DNA of 20,332 nucleotides from Draconibacterium orientale (lineage in GTDB: Bacteria > Bacteroidota > Bacteroidia > Bacteroidales > UBA1556). Position 1 is the first letter of the stretch. Each line of letters opens with the position of its first letter. Below are positions 1-8,488 of this stretch, in pieces. Location of the stretch: NCBI GenBank assembly GCA_022736595.1, contig DZDC01000040.1:1-20332 (forward strand). Reading direction: 5' to 3'. The notes beneath the pieces were generated by a model. The model was not told the origin of the DNA. It made no database searches and worked only from the letters and a program-made list of their open reading frames with translations. The position numbers and the translations under genes were made by a program.

Positions 1-150
1 AATTTTTCGACAACGACAAAGCTTGAAGTCAAAAAAGTTAAAATCTTATATTTTAAATAATTTTGCAACGGTTTCAATGTACAAAGGTAGGAAAATACCC
101 CAACAGATGGCAAAAGCTAAATTATCATTAAGCTAAGAAAAGAAGATTTT

Positions 151-1125
151 TTACTCAAAATTAGCCAGCATTTCGGTAAAAATTTGCTCAATCTCATCAA
201 AGGTTTCAACGGTAACCAAACGCATTCGATAGGATTTGAAGTGAGGATATCCTTTGAAATATAGGGTGTAATGTTTGCGCATTTCTCTGCCAGCCACCTT
301 TTCGCCTTTCCATTGAATACTGCTTTGAATGTGTTTGCGACAGAGCTCGACCCGCTCTTGCATATTGGGAGGGGGTAGGGTTTGACCTGTGGCAAAGAGG
401 TGTTTTATTTCCCTAAAAAGCCAGGGATTACCAATGGCGCCGCGGCCAATCATGAGGCCATCTACCCCGTACTGATTGCGTTTTTGCAGGGCTATTTCGG
501 CACTGGTGATGTCGCCATTGCCAATAACAGGAATTTTGAGTCGAGGATTGTTTTTGGTTTCGCCGATAAGGGTCCAGTCGGCTTGTCCGGTATAAAGTTG
601 ATTTCGGGTGCGGCCATGTATGGTAATGGCTGCTGCGCCCACATCTTGCAAACGCTCTGCCAGTTCTACTATGGGCATATCGTCGTAGTCCCAACCCAAA
701 CGGGTTTTAACAGTCACAGGAAGTTTAACAGCTTTGGCCACTGCAGCTGTGATTTCGAGCATTTTAGGAAGATCGCGCAAGAGTCCAGCGCCTGCCCCTC
801 GTCCTGCAATTTTCTTCACAGGGCATCCAAAGTTGATATCAATTAAGTCGGGTCCTGCAGCTTCTGAAATCAGAGCGGCTTCCACCAGACTATCCACCAA
901 ATGACCATAGATTTGAATTCCCATGGGACGTTCTTCCTCTTCAAAGAAGAGTTTGCGTTTGCTTTTGGCAGCATCTCTAATCAACCCTTCGCTACTTACA
1001 AACTCGCTGTACATCATATCCACTCCAAAAGGCTTGCACACACGGCGAAAGCTGGGGTCGGTTACGTTTTCCATGGGAGCTAAAAAAAGGGGCATTTCGC
1101 CCAGGTCGATATTACCTATTTTCAT
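151..1125 (-). CDS. dusB: tRNA-dihydrouridine synthase DusB
   Basis: FMN-dependent, NADPH-using enzyme that reduces specific uridines in the tRNA D-loop to dihydrouridine; it acts in the cytosol. The 324-residue length is normal for the family. Visible motifs in order: the FMN-barrel start LAPMENVTDPSFR (15-27); INFGCP with the catalytic cysteine C101; VTVKTRLGWD with flavin-contacting K140; TIHGRTR around H170; the phosphate-binding GNGD (202-205); and IGRGAIGNPWLF (227-237). The GCPVKKI and GRGAIGNPW versions point to DusB rather than DusA or DusC. The start is the ATG at 1125; no good ribosome binding site is seen, as is usual in Bacteroidota. The gene stands alone, divergent from the CPBP protease gene. 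Family assignment is firm; the exact uridine modified is not deducible. Confidence 0.95.
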   Translation of the reverse strand: MKIGNIDLGEMPLFLAPMENVTDPSFRRVCKPFGVDMMYSEFVSSEGLIRDAAKSKRKLFFEEEERPMGIQIYGHLVDSLVEAALISEAAGPDLIDINFGCPVKKIAGRGAGAGLLRDLPKMLEITAAVAKAVKLPVTVKTRLGWDYDDMPIVELAERLQDVGAAAITIHGRTRNQLYTGQADWTLIGETKNNPRLKIPVIGNGDITSAEIALQKRNQYGVDGLMIGRGAIGNPWLFREIKHLFATGQTLPPPNMQERVELCRKHIQSSIQWKGEKVAGREMRKHYTLYFKGYPHFKSYRMRLVTVETFDEIEQIFTEMLANFE

Positions 1126-1258
1126 GTTTTATTATTTATCTTTTGCATTAAGGGCTCCCAACATTGATTGCTATGAAATATTATCATTTCTTTCTATAAT
1201 TTTTTATCATGGCTCATTTCAATGGCTTAACCTTATAAAATTAAAGATAGAGACAGTT

Positions 1259-1287
1259 TTGAGGTGGTTGGAAAAAAATTAATTTTG
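1259..1287 (+). promoter_or_regulatory. Bacteroidota vegetative promoter for the CPBP protease gene
   Basis: TTG at 1259-1261, an 18-nt spacer, then TAATTTTG at 1280-1287. This matches the phylum consensus TTG-N(about 19)-TAnnTTTG. It lies about 60 nt before the ATG at 1347. Recognised by eye only. Confidence 0.5.
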
Positions 1288-1346
1288 CACCTCCAATTTG
1301 CCCCGATCCTCGGCGGCAAAATTAGAAAATATTGATTAACCAAAAG

Positions 1347-2255
1347 ATGATGTATAACCGCCTTGCCAACACCACCTATTTACAAATGCTTTGGGTGGGA
1401 ATTTTGATGCTTTTAAGCACCCTGATTTTTTCAGCACTCAGCTATGTTTTTGCGCTAATGTTTTGGGGTGAAGAAAGCTTGAATCTGGCTCTGGCTGGGT
1501 TTACCGAGAGTTCGAGTGAAATTGCAGTTTTACGCTTGTTTCAATTGGCATCGCATCTGGGACTTTTTATTGTTCCTGTTTTGAGTTTGTTTTTTGTGGT
1601 GCGCTCCTTTCAGCCCGATTTTTTAAAGCTCAATACGCCTTTACGAGTGCAACCTACGCTACAGGTGATGGTTTTATACATTGTATTTCTTCCATTGATT
1701 CAATATCTTATGGAGATCAATCAGCAGATGAGTTTGCCCGAATCGCTGCGGTCGTTAGAGCTATGGATGATGGAAAAAGAAGAATTGGCCACCCAGCTTA
1801 CTAATTCGTTTTTAAGCACCACCACCACCACAAGTTTATTGGCCAACTTACTGATTATGGCGGTGGTGCCTGCATTGGGTGAAGAGTTGCTATTTAGAGG
1901 GCTGCTCAATCATTGGTTTGGAAAAATCATTCGCAATCCGCATCTCAATATCATTTTAGTTTCATTACTTTTTAGCGCCATTCATTTGCAGTTTTTTGGT
2001 TTTATTCCTCGTTTTGCATTGGGTATGGTGCTGGGATATTTAACTTTATGGACGCAAAGTTTATGGTATCCTATCCTTCTTCACTTGCTTAATAACGGAG
2101 TTACGGTATTGGTGTATTATGGCGTTGCCAAAAGCGGTAGCGGCATGAATCCTGAAGAGGTTGGCAACCTGAGCAATCCCGTTTATATGGTATTATCTGT
2201 GCTGGCTACTTCCATGGTGCTGTATGCTTTTTGGAAAAGAAGGATTAAGTTTTAA
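1347..2255 (+). CDS. CPBP family intramembrane glutamic endopeptidase
   Basis: Polytopic membrane protein of the CPBP/Abi (Rce1-like) family, which cleaves or processes substrates inside the membrane. From the chosen ATG it has 302 residues. The three family motifs are intact: EExxxR in GEELLFRG (E179, E180, R184), the FxxxH-type motif ending in H213, and HxxxN in LHLLNNG (H246, N250). About eight hydrophobic segments are visible, the first at about residues 12-40. An in-frame TTG at 1332 would add five residues; I prefer ATG 1347 (another ATG follows at 1350) because no feature favours TTG. A promoter-like sequence lies upstream. No bacteriocin or immunity gene is next to it, so its substrate cannot be inferred. 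The next gene is convergent. Confidence 0.85.
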   Translation: MMYNRLANTTYLQMLWVGILMLLSTLIFSALSYVFALMFWGEESLNLALAGFTESSSEIAVLRLFQLASHLGLFIVPVLSLFFVVRSFQPDFLKLNTPLRVQPTLQVMVLYIVFLPLIQYLMEINQQMSLPESLRSLELWMMEKEELATQLTNSFLSTTTTTSLLANLLIMAVVPALGEELLFRGLLNHWFGKIIRNPHLNIILVSLLFSAIHLQFFGFIPRFALGMVLGYLTLWTQSLWYPILLHLLNNGVTVLVYYGVAKSGSGMNPEEVGNLSNPVYMVLSVLATSMVLYAFWKRRIKF

Positions 2256-2400
2256 TTGTGGCCATGTCAATGGCGATGGCCTTTGGCGGTGAAGTGTGGG
2301 AAAAGAAAAGTGGTAAAATCATAGGACCAAATTTGCACCTATAATTTCACCACTCATCTTGAAAATTCCTAGTAAATTCTTTAAAAATTCCAGTTTCTAA

Positions 2401-3843
2401 TTATCCTTCAAAAGGCAATATTAAACCCATGGTAAAGGGGTATAATTCTGGACCGCCACCGTTCCTGAACAAAGGTGTTAGGGCGTAAGTAGCAAAGAGG
2501 TTTATGGGGCCCCAGCCTATTCTTACTGTGGCATCGAGTTTAAAAGGAGGAATATGAAAATCGTCATAATTTTTGGGTTTATACGTACCATCGTTGGCAT
2601 CGGTGTAAACCATTTTGGTGTGAGAAATCATTTTTAACGCCCCAATTACCCCTGCAGAAATATGGAAACTATTGGTTTCGTGGCGAGAATTGGTTTGATA
2701 TTCAATCAAAAGAGGAATCACTAAATAGGTAAGGGTTAGCTTGCTCTTTTCATAGTCATAGCCTTGGGTTTGAAGCCCGTAACCATATATGGTACTGCTG
2801 TCGGCCACCAAAACCACGTTATTATCGAAGCGATAATTGTTCCAATGAATTCCCATGCCGGTTACCAATCCAATATGATTGTGGTACAAATTGACACTTT
2901 GTTGAAAGAAGTTGAGATTAAAATTGGTGGATTTGTTATAATTCAATTCGAGAAATTCATATCCTGCAGGCATATCCAACCCGTAAGCATCGTTTAAATA
3001 GCCATTGATACCCAGTTCCAAGCCTGCCCAATTTCCTCTAAATTTATTGGGTTTATCCAATTTTCGAGTTTTGATATCGTAATCTCCGTCCTTATCGGTG
3101 ATGATAATTTCAGAATTACTATGGCGGGTAGTTATCTTTATAGTGTCGGTATCATTATCCATAGAGATTTCACTGTTTTCATCAACCCATTCCATCTCTC
3201 CAGAATTAACCTTTTGATGGGCCGGATTTTTCTTGAATTTTAAAGAGCTACTTCCTTTAAGATCGGCCACCAGCAAACTGTCTGTATTGACCTTGGCATC
3301 GCTGGCGCCTGTGGCCTGAATGCTGGTGAATGTATTGCCGGCATTGAATCCATCAAAATCGCTGGCTCCGTTCATGTGCAAGTAAATGCTGTCGGCACGG
3401 CCTGTGATTTTTAAATCTGATGCACCATTCATTTGAGCAAAAAGTTGGGTGTAATTGAGATCCATTTTGACATTACTAGCTCCCGACAAATCGATGTTTA
3501 AGTCGTGCCCTGTTATGACTGAAGCTGTATTTACGTCGCTCGCACCTGAAACTTTTATTTCCTTAAAACTGGGTGAACCAATCTCCACTTCTAAGCTAAG
3601 ATTCTGGGCTCCACTCACATCAAAACTCAAGGTGTTGTTTTGAATTTGATAGCTAAATTTTTCCATATTAAACGACGATTTAATATTGAAATAGGAAGAA
3701 TCGCTTTGCACCAATACCACATCCATTTGCTTATTGATAATAAGGTGATCAAAATATTCGGTTTTATAAAAGCCATTCTGGGCAAAAATGCCGCTGAAGG
3801 TTATCATAAAAAACGCCACGAGAGGAAAAAAATAATTATTCAT
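2401..3843 (-). CDS. Secreted GIN-domain protein fused to an outer-membrane beta-barrel
   Basis: 480-residue exported protein. Residues 1-21 form a signal peptide ending ...GIFA/QNG. Residues about 25-205 match the head GIN domain (DUF2807, putative adhesin), a right-handed beta-helix-like fold. SGA/GAS turns recur near residues 78, 100, 121, 140, 159, 179 and 197, roughly every 20 residues, as expected for helix rungs. An acidic linker (about 220-260) precedes residues about 268-480, which alternate polar and aromatic strands (for example FRGNWAGLELGINGYL and IGWGPINLFATYALTPLF) like a PorT-type outer-membrane barrel. The barrel would anchor the GIN head at the cell surface. No cysteines or catalytic motifs stand out. 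GIN proteins are common in Bacteroidota but their function is unproven. It is monocistronic, divergent from pruA. Confidence 0.75.
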   Translation of the reverse strand: MNNYFFPLVAFFMITFSGIFAQNGFYKTEYFDHLIINKQMDVVLVQSDSSYFNIKSSFNMEKFSYQIQNNTLSFDVSGAQNLSLEVEIGSPSFKEIKVSGASDVNTASVITGHDLNIDLSGASNVKMDLNYTQLFAQMNGASDLKITGRADSIYLHMNGASDFDGFNAGNTFTSIQATGASDAKVNTDSLLVADLKGSSSLKFKKNPAHQKVNSGEMEWVDENSEISMDNDTDTIKITTRHSNSEIIITDKDGDYDIKTRKLDKPNKFRGNWAGLELGINGYLNDAYGLDMPAGYEFLELNYNKSTNFNLNFFQQSVNLYHNHIGLVTGMGIHWNNYRFDNNVVLVADSSTIYGYGLQTQGYDYEKSKLTLTYLVIPLLIEYQTNSRHETNSFHISAGVIGALKMISHTKMVYTDANDGTYKPKNYDDFHIPPFKLDATVRIGWGPINLFATYALTPLFRNGGGPELYPFTMGLILPFEG

Positions 3844-4036
3844 ATACTGTTGATTTATTGTTGTTTAATATTTTATTTTAATAAAAATAAGTTTTAATTT
3901 CATGAAATGTAAGCCTTAGACGCCATGGGTTTAGATTTGTTACACCAAGCTATAATTCTGAAAAATATCAATGGGGAATTGTTGATATTTGCCCAGGAAG
4001 GGATGTTTATTTATTAAAAATTTGAAGGTATAATGT

Positions 4037-4044
4037 TACTTTTG
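4037..4044 (+). promoter_or_regulatory. -7 box upstream of pruA
   Basis: TACTTTTG matches TAnnTTTG and lies about 45 nt before the pruA ATG. The -33 element is only a weak TTA at 4014-4016 (20-nt spacer). Confidence 0.4.
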
Positions 4045-4088
4045 TACGCTTGAAAAACCCGTGAAAAATTATACCAAAACCCAATATT

Positions 4089-5720
4089 ATGAATAACGCA
4101 ATCTTCACATTTCCTTACCCTTCCAACGAGCCCATCAAAAATTATGCTCCCGGAAGTCCTGAACGTATCGAGTTAAAGCTTAAGGTTGAAGAACTTAAGT
4201 CAAGAAGTATTGAAATTCCATTAATCATCGGAGGCAAAGAGGTTTTCACCGGAGATACCGACAAAGTGGTGATGCCTACCAACCATGGTCATGTGTTGGC
4301 CACCTATCATAAAGCCGGCCCTGAGCATGTGCAAATGGCCATCGATGCGGCTTTGGTAGCACGCAAAACTTGGAGCGAAATGCCTTGGGTTGAACGCGCT
4401 TCCATTACTTTAAAAGCTGCTGAACTTATCGCTACCAAATACCGTTCGTTGATGAATGCCGCTACCATGTTGGGTCAAGGCAAAAATCCTTTCCAAGCCG
4501 AAATTGATTCTGCTTGCGAAACCATCGACTTCCTACGTTTTAATGCAGCCTATGCAGGCCAAATCTATGCACAACAACCCAAGAGCTCTCCAGGAGTTAT
4601 CAATCGTATGGAGTACAGAGCTTTAGAAGGTTTTGTTTTTGCGCTTAGCCCTTTCAACTTTACAGCTATTGCTTCCAACTTGAATATGTCGCCAGTGCTT
4701 ATGGGCAACGTTACCGTTTGGAAACCAGCCACTACGGCCATTCTTTCAAACTATTATTTGATGAAAATATTCAAAGAAGCAGGTTTGCCCGATGGCGTTA
4801 TCAATTTTGTGCCTGGCAAAGGAAGTACCATTGGAAAGGTAATCTTCGATAGTCCCGATTTGGCGGGAATTCATTTCACTGGATCTACCAACACTTTCCA
4901 ACAGTTTTGGAAAACCATTGGTAATAATATGACTCGTTACAAAGCTTATCCTCGCATTGTGGGCGAAACCGGCGGAAAAGATTTTGTGTTTGCTCATAGC
5001 AGCGCCGACCCTAAAGCCTTAGCCACGGCCTTGATTCGTGGTGCTTTTGAATACCAAGGTCAAAAATGCTCGGCTGCTTCCAGAGCTTATGTTCCACAGT
5101 CGCTTTGGAGCCAAGTGCTTGAGTATATGAAAGCCGATGTGGCCGATTTCACCATGGGCTGCGTTACCGAATTTAGCAACTTTATGAATGCTGTGGTAGA
5201 CGAATCTGCCTTCGATAGCATAGCCAATTATATTCAAATGGCCAAAGACAGCAAGGATGCTGAAGTGGTTATTGGTGGTAAATGCAATAAATCAGTGGGT
5301 TATTTTATCGAGCCCACTGTAATTAAAGTTACTGACCCTCATTTTGTTACCATGGAAGAGGAAATTTTTGGTCCCGTTATGAGCATCTATGTTTATGCCG
5401 ACGATAAATATGAAGAAACCCTTGAGCTCTGCGACAAAACTTCTCCTTACGCTTTGACAGGAGCCATTTTCTCTCAAGATCGTGAGATGCTAATCAAAGG
5501 ATTTAATGCTTTGCGCAATGCTGCTGGCAACTTCTACCTCAACGACAAACCCACTGGAGCGGTGGTAGATCAACAACCTTTTGGAGGAGCTCGTGGGTCA
5601 GGTACTAACGATAAAGCAGGCAGTTACCTCAACCTCATCCGTTGGACCAATGCTCGCACCATCAAAGAAACTTTGGTTTCGCCCGTGGATTACAAATATC
5701 CTTTCTTAGCTAAAGATTAA
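4089..5720 (+). CDS. pruA: L-glutamate gamma-semialdehyde (1-pyrroline-5-carboxylate) dehydrogenase
   Basis: NAD-dependent enzyme oxidising glutamate gamma-semialdehyde (in equilibrium with pyrroline-5-carboxylate) to glutamate, the second step of proline breakdown. 543 residues is the normal length for the stand-alone P5CDH form, as opposed to the fused PutA. Visible features: the SPFNFTAIASN nucleotide-site segment (187-197), WKPA (211-214), the FTGSTNTF loop (263-270), VGETGGKDF with general-base E293, YQGQKCSAASR with catalytic C327, EEIFGP near residue 430, and PFGGARGSGTNDKAGS in the C-terminal oligomerisation part. ETGGKDF together with GQKCSAASR is characteristic of P5CDH rather than generic ALDHs. 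No proline dehydrogenase gene lies in the window. A terminator hairpin follows. Confidence 0.94.
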   Translation: MNNAIFTFPYPSNEPIKNYAPGSPERIELKLKVEELKSRSIEIPLIIGGKEVFTGDTDKVVMPTNHGHVLATYHKAGPEHVQMAIDAALVARKTWSEMPWVERASITLKAAELIATKYRSLMNAATMLGQGKNPFQAEIDSACETIDFLRFNAAYAGQIYAQQPKSSPGVINRMEYRALEGFVFALSPFNFTAIASNLNMSPVLMGNVTVWKPATTAILSNYYLMKIFKEAGLPDGVINFVPGKGSTIGKVIFDSPDLAGIHFTGSTNTFQQFWKTIGNNMTRYKAYPRIVGETGGKDFVFAHSSADPKALATALIRGAFEYQGQKCSAASRAYVPQSLWSQVLEYMKADVADFTMGCVTEFSNFMNAVVDESAFDSIANYIQMAKDSKDAEVVIGGKCNKSVGYFIEPTVIKVTDPHFVTMEEEIFGPVMSIYVYADDKYEETLELCDKTSPYALTGAIFSQDREMLIKGFNALRNAAGNFYLNDKPTGAVVDQQPFGGARGSGTNDKAGSYLNLIRWTNARTIKETLVSPVDYKYPFLAKD

Positions 5721-5746
5721 TATTCAATATTTTTAATAAAAACCAT

Positions 5747-5774
5747 GAGCCGACTTCTGGGTCGGCTCTTTTTT
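5747..5774 (+). terminator. Rho-independent terminator after pruA, inside the short gap before the ALDH7 gene
   Basis: Perfect 8-bp stem GAGCCGAC (5747-5754) / GTCGGCTC (5761-5768), 6-nt loop, then six T. The T-run ends 11 nt before the next ATG, so it may act as an attenuator between the two dehydrogenase genes rather than a simple end. Confidence 0.85.
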
Positions 5775-5785
5775 ACTACCACATT

Positions 5786-7339
5786 ATGAGCACAATCGAC
5801 ATTCAAAAAACTATTGCAAAACTTGGCCTAAGCCAAGTAAACAAAGGAGTTTCTACCGGTACAGAATGGTTTGAAACCAAGGGAGATACCACCGCTTCTT
5901 TTTCGCCCATCGATGGCAAAGAAATTGGCAAAGTGCAAAATGCCACCCTCGACGATTACGAAATGGTGATTAAAAAAGCACAAGAGGCTTTTAAAGTATG
6001 GCGATTGACTCCCGCTCCACTAAGAGGGGAAATTGTACGCCAAATAGGAAATGCTCTCCGCGAAAATAAGGAAGATCTCGGGGCTTTGGTAACCTATGAA
6101 ATGGGTAAAATTTACCAAGAAGGATTGGGTGAAGTGCAAGAAATGATCGACATCTGCGATTTTGCTGTGGGTCAATCACGTTTGATTAATGGTGTTTCGT
6201 TGCAAAGCGAACGCCCTGAGCATCGCTTGTTTGAGCAATACCAACCTCTCGGAATCGTGGGCATTGTGACTTCTTACAATTTCCCTGTGGCCGTTTGGGC
6301 TTGGAACTCGGCTTTGGCCGCCATCGCAGGTGATGTGGTGATTTGGAAACCTAGTTCTAAAACTCCTCTTACCGCCATTGCTACCCAACGCATTATCAAT
6401 GACGTACTTAAAAATAATAATGTTCCTGAAGGAGTTTTCAATCTTATCGTAGCCAAATCTTCGGTGATGGGCGATAACTTCTTGGCCGATCCAAGAGTTC
6501 ATTTGCTCTCCGTTACAGGCTCCACCGCAGTTGGAAAACGGGTGGGTGGTATCGTTGGAAAACGCCTAGGAAAAACCATCCTCGAATTGGGAGGTAACAA
6601 TGCCGTTATCATGACTGCCAATGCCAACATTCCCATGGCCATCACTTCAACAGTATTTGGTACCGTGGGTACTGCCGGACAACGCTGTACCTCAACTCGT
6701 CGTATCATTATTCACGATAGCATTTACGACCAAGTACGCGATAAAATGATTAGTGCTTATAGCTCTTTGCAACACAAAGTAGGAAACCCTCTCAACGAGA
6801 ATAACCTTATCGGGCCTTTGATTGATGAGCATTCGGTGAAGCTGTTTCGCAATGCTGTGGAACAAGTGGAAAAAGAAGGTGGTAAAGTACTTTTTGGTGG
6901 TCAAATAATGACTGGAGCAGGTTTTGAATCGGGCAATTATGTAATGCCATGTATTGCTGAAGCTCAAAATCATTTCCATATCGTACAGGAAGAAACCTTT
7001 GCTCCCATTGTTTACCTCATCAAATATTCGGGTGATGTAATGAATGCCATCGAAATACAAAACGCTGTTCCTCAAGGATTATCTTCCGCTATTTTCACCG
7101 ACAATGTACGCGAAGCTGAGCTTTTTGTTTCGGCTGCGGGTAGCGATTGTGGTATTGCCAATGTGAATTTGGGAACCAGCGGTGCCGAGATTGGAGGTGC
7201 TTTTGGTGGTGAAAAGGAAACCGGAGGTGGACGTGAGTCGGGTTCGGATTCATGGAAAGTGTATATGCGCCGTCAGACTTCTACTATTAACTATGGTACA
7301 AAACTTCCATTGGCTCAGGGAATTAAATTTGATTTTTAA
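5786..7339 (+). CDS. ALDH7 (antiquitin)-type dehydrogenase, probable L-aminoadipate-semialdehyde / piperideine-6-carboxylate dehydrogenase
   Basis: 517-residue NAD-dependent aldehyde dehydrogenase of the ALDH7 class, known as ALDH7A1 or AmaB, which oxidises alpha-aminoadipic semialdehyde to alpha-aminoadipate in lysine catabolism. Visible: VTSYNFPVAVWAWNSALA (161-178), WKPSSKTPL (188-196), VTGSTAVGK (243-251), LELGGNNAV with general-base E267, AGQRCTSTRR with catalytic C301, EETFAP, and the class-specific C-terminus with FGGEKETGGGRESGSDSW followed by MRRQTSTINYG and LPLAQGIKF. That tail distinguishes ALDH7 from betaine-aldehyde or succinate-semialdehyde enzymes. It sits directly after pruA on the same strand, so two amino-acid semialdehyde dehydrogenases are neighbours, but a terminator lies between them. 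An inverted-repeat element starts right at its stop codon. Substrate is inferred from the family. Confidence 0.88.
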   Translation: MSTIDIQKTIAKLGLSQVNKGVSTGTEWFETKGDTTASFSPIDGKEIGKVQNATLDDYEMVIKKAQEAFKVWRLTPAPLRGEIVRQIGNALRENKEDLGALVTYEMGKIYQEGLGEVQEMIDICDFAVGQSRLINGVSLQSERPEHRLFEQYQPLGIVGIVTSYNFPVAVWAWNSALAAIAGDVVIWKPSSKTPLTAIATQRIINDVLKNNNVPEGVFNLIVAKSSVMGDNFLADPRVHLLSVTGSTAVGKRVGGIVGKRLGKTILELGGNNAVIMTANANIPMAITSTVFGTVGTAGQRCTSTRRIIIHDSIYDQVRDKMISAYSSLQHKVGNPLNENNLIGPLIDEHSVKLFRNAVEQVEKEGGKVLFGGQIMTGAGFESGNYVMPCIAEAQNHFHIVQEETFAPIVYLIKYSGDVMNAIEIQNAVPQGLSSAIFTDNVREAELFVSAAGSDCGIANVNLGTSGAEIGGAFGGEKETGGGRESGSDSWKVYMRRQTSTINYGTKLPLAQGIKFDF

Positions 7340-7345
7340 TTTTTT

Positions 7346-7503
7346 GAGTCCACTCCGAAAAGTCATTTTTCTCAGTTTGAGCAACTTTTTGCCCCTCCCG
7401 TACATCTGTCGGGACTTTAGGGTGAAGTTGCTGAAAATCAGCCACCCTTTAGGAGCGGGGGCTAAAGCTGATTTTCTGTGTCTGGACTTTTCGGAGGGGA
7501 CTC
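7346..7503. repeat. Non-coding inverted-repeat element, MITE-like
   Basis: 158-bp element with terminal inverted repeats of 19 bp: GAGTCCACTCCGAAAAGTC (7346-7364) against 7485-7503, one mismatch. A 7-bp direct repeat ATTTTTT flanks both ends (7339-7345 and 7504-7510), like a target-site duplication, although it is low-complexity. Inside are two further inverted pairs: AGCAACTT (7380-7387) / AAGTTGCT (7425-7432), and GAAAATCAGC (7433-7442) / GCTGATTTTC (7467-7476). As RNA it would fold into a three-way junction closed by the outer stem and followed on the plus strand by a T-run, so it could also terminate the ALDH7 transcript. No open reading frame of note lies within it. It fills most of the gene-free stretch 7340-7660. 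Confidence 0.65.
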
Positions 7504-7590
7504 ATTTTTTCTGAATTGAAGTACAGAAAAATATTTTTTGGGGCTGGTATTCTCACTTTTATTTTTGGTGGGAATTTAGGATTAATAAAT

Positions 7591-7634
7591 TAAAAAAGCC
7601 TTGGATTCGAGCTTTAATTCAGGAATCCAAGGCT
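7591..7634 (-). terminator. Rho-independent terminator of the downstream TonB gene
   Basis: Perfect 12-bp stem AGCCTTGGATTC (7597-7608) / GAATCCAAGGCT (7623-7634) with a 14-nt loop. On the minus strand it is followed by a run of six T (complement of 7592-7597). It lies 27 nt after the TonB stop codon. Confidence 0.88.
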
Positions 7635-7660
7635 GTAATAAGGTTACGATTTTAAAGGAT

Positions 7661-8332
7661 TTACTGTAAAACAAATTTTATAGGCATATTAAAAACCACT
7701 CTAACTTCACGTCCTCTTTGTTTTCCAGGCTTCCAAGGAGGCATGTTTCCAACTACTCTTAAGGCTTCGGCATCCACTTCTGGACTCACTCCTCTAATTA
7801 CTTTTACGTGGGTGATTTTTCCGTCTTTTTCAACTACAAATTCTAAATGAACGGTGCCTTGAATTCCAATTTCATTAGCGATTTCAGGATATTTTACATT
7901 GGATTTTAAGTACTGAATTCGAGCACTTTCTCCTCCAATAAATTCGGGATATTCTTCCAAAAGCACTACAGGAATGGCTTCGTCATCTTCCACTTCAGTG
8001 GCGTTACGGATTGGATAATCTTCAATGATATCTTCAGGTTTAGTTTCAGGATTGAAGTAAAAATCGGGAGTAGGAATGTTGTCGTCCACAGGAATAAAAA
8101 TTGTGGAACTTATGGGAGGTGGAGGCGGTGGAGTTAGGATTCGCTGGGTTTGAATTACGATGTCGTCTTCGGTACTCAAAGTGATTCCTGAATCCAGTTC
8201 GGTAGTGTTATGATTGTAAGATTTGTATTCGAAGGCAAGCCAGGTGAGGCTAAGACTTACGATTAATCCTACAAAAAAGCGGGTGCGGTGATTTGGTTCG
8301 AGGTTGGCTCGATTGGTTTTCTTGGTTTCCAT
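7661..8332 (-). CDS. Energy transducer TonB, paralogue 1
   Basis: 223-residue inner-membrane protein that would span the periplasm and pass proton-motive-force energy to TonB-dependent outer-membrane receptors. Residues 1-18 are a basic cytosolic tail; about 19-36 form the single membrane anchor, followed by the EYKSY sequence shared with the upstream paralogue. A proline run (TPPPPPP, about 67-73) and an acidic spacer follow. The C-terminal TonB domain (about 130-222) shows YPEIANEIGIQGTVHLEFVV, VIRGVSPEVDAEALRVV and the PWKPGKQRGR segment. No exbB or exbD is in the window. It has its own terminator downstream, and a terminator separates it from paralogue 2, so it is probably transcribed separately. 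The partner receptor is unknown. Confidence 0.88.
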   Translation of the reverse strand: METKKTNRANLEPNHRTRFFVGLIVSLSLTWLAFEYKSYNHNTTELDSGITLSTEDDIVIQTQRILTPPPPPPISSTIFIPVDDNIPTPDFYFNPETKPEDIIEDYPIRNATEVEDDEAIPVVLLEEYPEFIGGESARIQYLKSNVKYPEIANEIGIQGTVHLEFVVEKDGKITHVKVIRGVSPEVDAEALRVVGNMPPWKPGKQRGREVRVVFNMPIKFVLQ

Positions 8333-8435
8333 GTGATTTTGATTTAAAAGTTAAAAATAATCGTACAAGGATTTCCGGAACCTGTGCTTACTTACCTCTA
8401 AAACATAAATAGTGCCAAAAAATTTTGTTAAGAAT

Positions 8436-8466
8436 AAAAAAAGGACTGCAATATTGCAGTCCTTTT
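8436..8466 (-). terminator. Rho-independent terminator between the two TonB genes
   Basis: Perfect palindrome at 8439-8466, stem GGACTGCAAT / ATTGCAGTCC flanked by AAAA / TTTT. The minus strand carries a seven-T tail (complement of 8436-8442). It lies 22 nt after the stop of TonB paralogue 2. Confidence 0.88.
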
Positions 8467-8488
8467 CAAAATCGTATGGGTAAGGGAA

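Noticed and set aside
58..65. TAATTTTG on the plus strand, matching a promoter -7 box
   Set aside because: No plus-strand gene follows (dusB reads the other way) and no TTG lies at the right distance upstream.
382..846. 154-residue reading frame on the plus strand inside dusB
   Set aside because: Fully antisense to a confidently assigned gene, with no recognisable domain; a frame shadow.
1347..2255. CPBP protease as a bacteriocin-immunity or anti-phage (Abi) gene
   Set aside because: No bacteriocin, toxin or defence gene adjoins it; neighbours are housekeeping and surface-protein genes.
2260..2281. GGCCAT / ATGGCC hairpin after the CPBP protease gene
   Set aside because: Only a 6-bp stem with a 10-nt loop and no T-run; too weak to call a terminator.
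7182..7514. 110-residue plus-strand reading frame running from the ALDH7 gene into the inverted-repeat element
   Set aside because: Overlaps the ALDH7 C-terminus in another frame and then reads through the repeat; composition is not protein-like.
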